Virus record (IMG/VR): IMGVR_UViG_3300031669_000217
Span: 1 to 25,616 of that record
From: a virus
DNA length: 25,616 bases
Direction: 5' to 3' (one strand)
In this document: positions 21,384 to 25,616 of the stretch, one piece after another
Position numbering within the stretch: position 1 is the first letter of the stretch
How the letters are laid out: each line of letters opens with the position of its first letter
Position numbers and translations under genes: made by a program
The notes under the pieces: model-generated
Databases searched by the model: none
What the model was told of the DNA's origin: nothing
Seen by the model: only the letters and a program-made list of their open reading frames with translations

Positions 21384-22576
21384 TTCGGGTCGTAACAAAT
21401 ATAGTCATCACTCAATGGACGCAATTAAAAGACGCCTCTGCACGAAATAAAACACTTACGTTTAATTTTGTGAATACATTCGAATGTTCGGCAAATTGGC
21501 GCGACTTGACCAATAGTGGAAAAGTTGTAATTCCTAAAAAACTTTCAGCAGTTGATATTGACGGTAATTCCTTTTCATTGGATAACTATTCAATTTCAGG
21601 ATTCGGAAACAAGCCGTTATTCATGCGCGGCGATAAAATTCAAATTGATTTCGGATATAAGTTTTTCAGCAAAGGCGCTGAAGTTTATTATGGTTCTGAT
21701 TCCGGTAACTCACATTTGTTCAATGGGTATATTTCAGATGTAGGCAGTAAAATTCCTATGGAAATACACTTTCAGGATAATATGTGGTTAATGAAACAAA
21801 TACCATGCCCGACACACACTTTTAAGGCTACAGACACACTTGAAACGATTCTTACTTATGTTCTATCGGATTATAACAAAACTGCAATCGATAAAATATT
21901 GGTTAGTCAAATAACTCAAACAACTTTCGGGGCTTTTCGTGTCGGAAATGAAACGGTAGCGGAAATGTTAGGGCGGTTGCAGAAAGATTACCACTTTGAA
22001 AGTTTTTTTATCGGAAATACACTTTACTGCGGATCGCAAGTCTACTCAGTCATCACTCCAAGTACACACACGTTTACTTTTCAGTATAATATCATATCGG
22101 ATGAACTGAAATACAAAAGAAAATCGGATTTGATATTAAGTCTTGTCGCATCGAATAAGATCGTAACAGCAACCGGGAATACAACCAAGGACGGCCAGCC
22201 GAAAATGAAAATGCAGCGTTTAGAAGTATTGATAACGATTCAGAACGGGCAAACAACGTATTTCATCAAAGAAAAAGGGAAAAATTATCCACCGAACACG
22301 GGCGGTGAAAGGATGAGTTTACCCTATCCTGGAGCGAAAACTATTGACGATTTAAAACGCCTGGGAACTGCTGAATTATTGAAATATTATTTTACTGGAT
22401 TTAAAGGAAAATTTACTACCTTTGGTATGCCCATGGTTAAGATGGGCGATAATGTTACGTTAGTTGATAACGTACTACCTGAGCGAACTGGAACATATAA
22501 AGTTAGAGGCGTTGGTTACACGGGCGGAGTGAATGGAAATCGGCAAGAAATCGAATTAGATTATAGAATAATATGA
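21380..22576 (+). CDS. Baseplate hub protein (late control D / Mu P-like)
   Basis: The product has 398 residues. It follows the tape measure and the DUF6046-like protein and precedes the spike, the place of the gpD/gpP hub (T4 gp27-like). Features include NWRDLTNSGKVVIPKKLSAV, a PLFMRGDKIQIDFGY strand region, TFKATDTLETILTYVLSDYN and VAEMLGRLQKDYHFESFFIG, typical of hub domains, and an end HMVKMGDNV-like segment MVKMGDNVTLVDNVLPERTG with KVRGVGYTGG. The hub joins tube and spike at the baseplate centre. It overlaps the spike gene by four bases. Confidence 0.7.
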   Translation: MIRVVTNIVITQWTQLKDASARNKTLTFNFVNTFECSANWRDLTNSGKVVIPKKLSAVDIDGNSFSLDNYSISGFGNKPLFMRGDKIQIDFGYKFFSKGAEVYYGSDSGNSHLFNGYISDVGSKIPMEIHFQDNMWLMKQIPCPTHTFKATDTLETILTYVLSDYNKTAIDKILVSQITQTTFGAFRVGNETVAEMLGRLQKDYHFESFFIGNTLYCGSQVYSVITPSTHTFTFQYNIISDELKYKRKSDLILSLVASNKIVTATGNTTKDGQPKMKMQRLEVLITIQNGQTTYFIKEKGKNYPPNTGGERMSLPYPGAKTIDDLKRLGTAELLKYYFTGFKGKFTTFGMPMVKMGDNVTLVDNVLPERTGTYKVRGVGYTGGVNGNRQEIELDYRII

Positions 22577-23109
22577 GCGACAGAACAATAAAAGAAGCGA
22601 TTAACAAACTAACAGGCCAGCATAAAATTGACCAGGTTACTTATGTGAACGCGGTTGTAAATTCTGTTGATATTCCGAACAGGGTGTGTGATTGTACCGT
22701 TATTGAAGGGAAAGTGGAATTTGAATTACCGACCGTTAAATTAATGGCGGTCATTGACGATGGGTTATTGATTGAGCCGACCGTTGGAAGTAATATAAAG
22801 ATATTGTTTTCCGTTTTGATCGAGCCATTTGTAGTGCAGTTTTCCGAAATAGAAAATATCTGGATAAATGCAGTTTCAAAAATCAACTTCAATAACGGAA
22901 CGAACACGACAGCAAAGGCCGACACTTTGCACACGGAATTGAACAAGGCAAAGAAGCGAGTAGATGACTTAATTAGCGCGATTAATAGTTGCGTTCCGGC
23001 TGTATCTGAAACGGGGTTAACGGCCTTAAAAGTATCAGTCGCCGCAATAGTGAACGCCGAAGATTACTCACAAATAGAAAACACTGATATACTCCATGGC
23101 AATGCGTAA
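22573..23109 (+). CDS. Baseplate spike protein (gpV / Mu gp45-like)
   Basis: The product has 178 residues. Residues about 18-100 look like the OB fold of spike proteins: VNSVDIPNRVCDCTVIEG, LPTVKLMAVIDDGLLIEPTV, GSNIKILFSVLIEPFVVQFS. A beta/helical C-terminal part follows (KINFNNGTNTTAKADTLHTE, then a coiled stretch). Such proteins trimerise into the needle that pierces the outer membrane. I see no His-x-His iron-binding tip motif. The end overlaps the next gene by 14 bases. Confidence 0.65.
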   Translation: MSDRTIKEAINKLTGQHKIDQVTYVNAVVNSVDIPNRVCDCTVIEGKVEFELPTVKLMAVIDDGLLIEPTVGSNIKILFSVLIEPFVVQFSEIENIWINAVSKINFNNGTNTTAKADTLHTELNKAKKRVDDLISAINSCVPAVSETGLTALKVSVAAIVNAEDYSQIENTDILHGNA

Positions 23110-23398
23110 CGATATATTATTAGACAACAACGATGTTGTGGTAAACAATAATGATCTGGTTTGGGTGCAGAGCGATGACCAGCATATCCAAGACACCATA
23201 AATGCATGTGCCGGTTGGTGGAAAGAGAATTTTCAGGACGGTGTAGGAATTATACAATATTTCAAAGGCCGCAATGTCCAGCAGGAACTATCTCGAAGCA
23301 TGAAATTACAATTACAAACAGACGGTTATACTTCTCGGCCTTTGGTTAGCTTTGATACGAGTGGAAATTTAACAATAGATCCAAATGTCAGTTCTTAA
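23096..23398 (+). CDS. Baseplate wedge protein (gp25/gpW, Mu gp46-like)
   Basis: The product has 100 residues. DLVWVQSDDQHIQDTINACA followed by GWWKENFQDGVGIIQYFKGR is the pattern of Mu gp46-like proteins, distant lysozyme-related wedge parts without enzyme activity. The start may be ATG 23096 or 23102; both overlap the spike gene end. It overlaps the next gene by 14 bases. In Mu this gene is followed by J and I, which here lie elsewhere. Confidence 0.7.
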   Translation: MAMRNDILLDNNDVVVNNNDLVWVQSDDQHIQDTINACAGWWKENFQDGVGIIQYFKGRNVQQELSRSMKLQLQTDGYTSRPLVSFDTSGNLTIDPNVSS

Positions 23399-23927
23399 AG
23401 CACTAAACGGACAGTCAATATTCGACATTTGTCTTATGACCTATGGCAGTCTGGATTATTTGAGTAAATTAATCATAGACAACGGAATTGATAGTATCAA
23501 CTCCGTCCCGGCATCTGGTCAGGAATTTACATGGGATGAAACATTTGTCACAGGTCAGGTTTCAAAAACATTAAGCCAGATTTTAGCCACTTCGGTACAA
23601 AAGAACGGTAGCGTGTTATCGGTCAGTCCGGTTCAAAATCAAGGCGGTGGATTACCGGCACCAGGTTATTATACACCAGTTAACCAGATTTATGTTAATA
23701 CTTATATGCAGACTTTAGACACTCAATACGTGGCCGGAGGAGGAGAGACGTTGGTAACTTTGACCGAATTGATTGGCGCAACTATTGTCCAGATCACAAA
23801 AGAAACGCAACCATTGAAACCGAGTGAATTTTCTTTAAATATTAATACAGGCGGAATAACACTGACAACTGCATTATCCGTTTATGAAACACTTTATATT
23901 ATTTATACAAAAATGATAACTGGATGA
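23385..23927 (+). CDS. LysM-like tail protein
   Basis: The product has 180 residues. Residues about 8-50 (GQSIFDICLMTYGSLDYLSK, then LIIDNGIDSINSVPASGQEF) have the LysM order of helix, helix and a Gly-Asn/Ile region, as in tail proteins (gpX and gp53 types) that bind peptidoglycan or clamp the hub. The C-terminal half is beta-rich with a Gly-rich linker (NQGGGLPAPGYY) and may be a structural domain. Its TGA overlaps the fibre ATG. Assignment to the LysM fold is good; exact baseplate role is inferred. Confidence 0.65.
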   Translation: MSVLKALNGQSIFDICLMTYGSLDYLSKLIIDNGIDSINSVPASGQEFTWDETFVTGQVSKTLSQILATSVQKNGSVLSVSPVQNQGGGLPAPGYYTPVNQIYVNTYMQTLDTQYVAGGGETLVTLTELIGATIVQITKETQPLKPSEFSLNINTGGITLTTALSVYETLYIIYTKMITG

Positions 23928-25616
23928 AAAAGTTACTTTTAATATTATTTCTGTTTTTAAGTTCGTTTGCCTTTTCTCAAACGACTACAAAAGTTATTAG
24001 AGTTTCTACTGATTCGACATCATATGGAAATGGCGTGGCTCCCGGTGTTCTCATTGGTGATCTTTCGGGCGGAAAGGTTTATATTTCTTTAACGTCATTG
24101 GCTCCAAATCTTTCAATAAAAACATCCGGGTCTGGAATTCAGATTATTTCAATAACGCCAGCACAATCGCAACAAATTATTAATAATACAGATTCGATTG
24201 TTCAATTAAGGATAGATGTCAACGGGAAACTGAACATATCAGATACGGCAAATATGTTGTTGTATTACAGGAATAGGCTTGCGGAAAAGCTAAATATTTC
24301 TGACACTTCTGCTATGTTATTGTGGTATAAGAACGCCATTAATTCAAAATTAAATATTAGTGATACCGCAAGTATGCTGGCATGGTACAGGACGCAGTTA
24401 GGGCTTAAATTAAACGTTTCGGATACTACAGCAATGCTTTCTCCTTATGCAAAAAACGTAAGGGTAAATGACAGTCTTTCCGGCCATTTAACCCTAATAA
24501 AAGCAAATAGAGATTCCCTTGTAAGGCATAGAATAGAATTAAACACGATTGAAAGACTGCCATCATACGGAATTACATCTACACAGATTGCTAATTGGGA
24601 TACAGCCTATGCCAATAGGATAGCCACCTTCACCACTACGGGCAGTTCAGGTGCAGCAACGTTCACGGGCAATACCTTGAATATTCCAAATTATACGTTA
24701 GCTGGTTTGGGTTATGCAACGCCCACGCTGGATCAGGTTACCACAGCAGGGGCTACGACGACCAATGCTGTTTCAGTAGGTTCAATTACTCCATCAAATC
24801 TTTCAACAGGTTACATTCCGTATAAATCAGCAACAAGTTTGGGTAATAGTCCTATTTATACTGATGGGACGAACGTCGGCATCGGGACAGCACCAGCTCA
24901 AGCTCTTGATGTGGCAGGGAATATAAATACTTCTGGACAATATATGATAAATGGTACTCAGGTAGCTTACCTCCCAGACCAGACTAACTTTACAGGAACA
25001 CTTATTCTTGGTAATGGGGGAACGAATCTATTACATACCGCACCAAATGATGGACGATATAATACTTTTGTAGGAATTGGAGCAGGAAATGCCAACACCA
25101 CAGGAGGCAACAACACAGCTAATGGTTATCGATCTCTCTTCTACAACACCACAGGATACAAAAACACAGCTAATGGAATGTATTCTCTCTGCTTCAACAC
25201 CACAGGATACAACAACACAGCTAATGGTTATCAATCTCTCTACTTCAACACCACAGGATACAACAACACAGCTAATGGAATTCAATCTCTCCTCTACAAC
25301 ACCACAGGATACAACAACACAGCTAATGGTTATCAATCTCTCTACTTCAACACCACAGGATACAACAACACAGCTAATGGTTATCAATCTCTCTTCTACA
25401 ACACCACAGGATACAGCAACACAGCTAATGGTTATCGATCTCTCTTCTACAACACCACAGGAGGCAACAACACAGCTAATGGATATCAATCTCTCTACGA
25501 CCTTGGCTCTACCCAGACAGCAGGTTCGTTCATTGTTGGCATAAATTATACTATTGCATCAATAGGCACTACAGATTTCACAGCCATAGGCGCATCTTCA
25601 AACACAGTAGGAGTAA
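23924..25616 (+). CDS. Tail fibre / receptor-binding protein with signal peptide (3' end cut)
   Basis: The frame is open from the ATG at 23924 to the window end, 564 codons. Order: a Sec signal peptide (MKKLLLILFLFLSSFAFSQ), a beta region, four 20-residue repeats with KLNISDT and ML (residues 102-181), a Ser/Thr/Asn-rich part with SYGITSTQIANWDTAYANRI and VGIGTAPAQALDVAGNI, then eight 17-residue repeats of the type GYNNTANGYQSLYFNTT (391-526), and a further beta region. Such YadA-head-like repeats and the VGIGT...DVAGNI motif are typical of fibre proteins that end in an intramolecular S74-type chaperone, which would lie beyond the window. The ATG overlaps the upstream TGA. A signal peptide on a tail fibre is unusual. 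Confidence 0.75.
   Translation, partial: MKKLLLILFLFLSSFAFSQTTTKVIRVSTDSTSYGNGVAPGVLIGDLSGGKVYISLTSLAPNLSIKTSGSGIQIISITPAQSQQIINNTDSIVQLRIDVNGKLNISDTANMLLYYRNRLAEKLNISDTSAMLLWYKNAINSKLNISDTASMLAWYRTQLGLKLNVSDTTAMLSPYAKNVRVNDSLSGHLTLIKANRDSLVRHRIELNTIERLPSYGITSTQIANWDTAYANRIATFTTTGSSGAATFTGNTLNIPNYTLAGLGYATPTLDQVTTAGATTTNAVSVGSITPSNLSTGYIPYKSATSLGNSPIYTDGTNVGIGTAPAQALDVAGNINTSGQYMINGTQVAYLPDQTNFTGTLILGNGGTNLLHTAPNDGRYNTFVGIGAGNANTTGGNNTANGYRSLFYNTTGYKNTANGMYSLCFNTTGYNNTANGYQSLYFNTTGYNNTANGIQSLLYNTTGYNNTANGYQSLYFNTTGYNNTANGYQSLFYNTTGYSNTANGYRSLFYNTTGGNNTANGYQSLYDLGSTQTAGSFIVGINYTIASIGTTDFTAIGASSNTVGV
24227..24466 (+). repeat. Four 60-base repeats in the fibre gene
   Basis: Units start at 24227, 24287, 24347 and 24407. 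Each codes for KLNISDT or KLNVSDT, a small residue pair, ML, and a YR/YK/YA position. Base identity between units is moderate, so these are older than the 51-base repeats. They probably form a shaft of repeated short strands and helices in a trimer. Confidence 0.75.
25094..25501 (+). repeat. Eight 51-base near-identical repeats in the fibre gene
   Basis: Units start every 51 bases from 25094, with the core AACACCACAGGATACAACAA and AACACAGCTAATGG. All eight keep the frame. Changes cluster at the codons for the GYQ and YF positions (CAA/CGA, TAC/TTC/CTC). High identity at base level suggests recent duplication or ongoing slippage. Confidence 0.9.

Noticed and set aside
25094-25501. Possible CRISPR-like array (regular repeats)
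   Set aside because: The units are contiguous with no unique spacers, keep a coding frame and lie inside a long gene.
25031-25544. Open frames of about 150 codons on both strands overlapping the 51-base repeats
   Set aside because: A repeat whose length is a multiple of three keeps every frame open if one unit lacks stops. The fibre frame from 23924 covers the whole stretch, keeps fibre-like composition and starts with a signal peptide, so the others are shadows.

Overview
The window is a contractile-tailed (myovirus-type) phage or prophage of a Bacteroidota host. The host call rests on promoters of the Bacteroidota form TAnnTTTG, A-rich start regions without strong Shine-Dalgarno sites, AT-rich codon use, and two signal peptides of the type MKKLLLILFLFLSSFAFSQ. 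The virion genes are of the Mu-like kind (DUF935 portal, Mu F-like and G-like head proteins, gp36-like protein, DUF2586 sheath). All supported genes lie on the + strand and most overlap by a few bases. No integrase, transposase, lysis gene, tRNA or CRISPR array is visible, and both ends of the window are cut inside genes.

Layout. 1-1533: early module with a cut membrane peptide, a winged-helix protein, a small hypothetical, a stand-alone DnaA domain IV protein and SSB. 1534-3974: an accessory region unlike the rest, with small unrelated ORFs separated by palindromic, partly repeated noncoding blocks. At least three genes are bracketed by their own inverted repeat beginning GTT and ending AAC, which resembles integron or attC-type gene cassettes. 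3863-5919: promoter, small and large terminase subunits and a small ORF. 5952-10807: gp36-like protein, portal, F-like and G-like head proteins, connector-region proteins and small ORFs. 10807-13806: baseplate J-like protein, a gpI-like tail protein, a fibre-like protein, two small proteins, then a terminator. 13879-16723: ClpP-type protease/scaffold, major capsid protein, a signal-peptide protein and a small ORF. 16727-25616: sheath, tube, tail assembly chaperones joined by an apparent -1 frameshift on nine A residues, tape measure, DUF6046-like protein, hub, spike, gp25/W-like wedge protein, LysM-like protein, and a long fibre gene with a signal peptide and two tandem repeat arrays that runs off the window end.

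How it fits together. SSB and the DnaA-like protein point to replication. TerS/TerL load DNA through the DUF935 portal into a capsid built by the protease-scaffold and major capsid protein. Sheath, tube, tape measure, hub, spike, wedge and J/I proteins make the contractile tail, and one or two fibre proteins probably bind the host. The most unusual parts are the cassette-like array at about 1822-3600, a carbohydrate-binding-like module shared by two virion genes, the J/I/fibre block placed upstream of the capsid genes, and the signal-peptide-bearing fibre with eight near-identical 51-base repeats.
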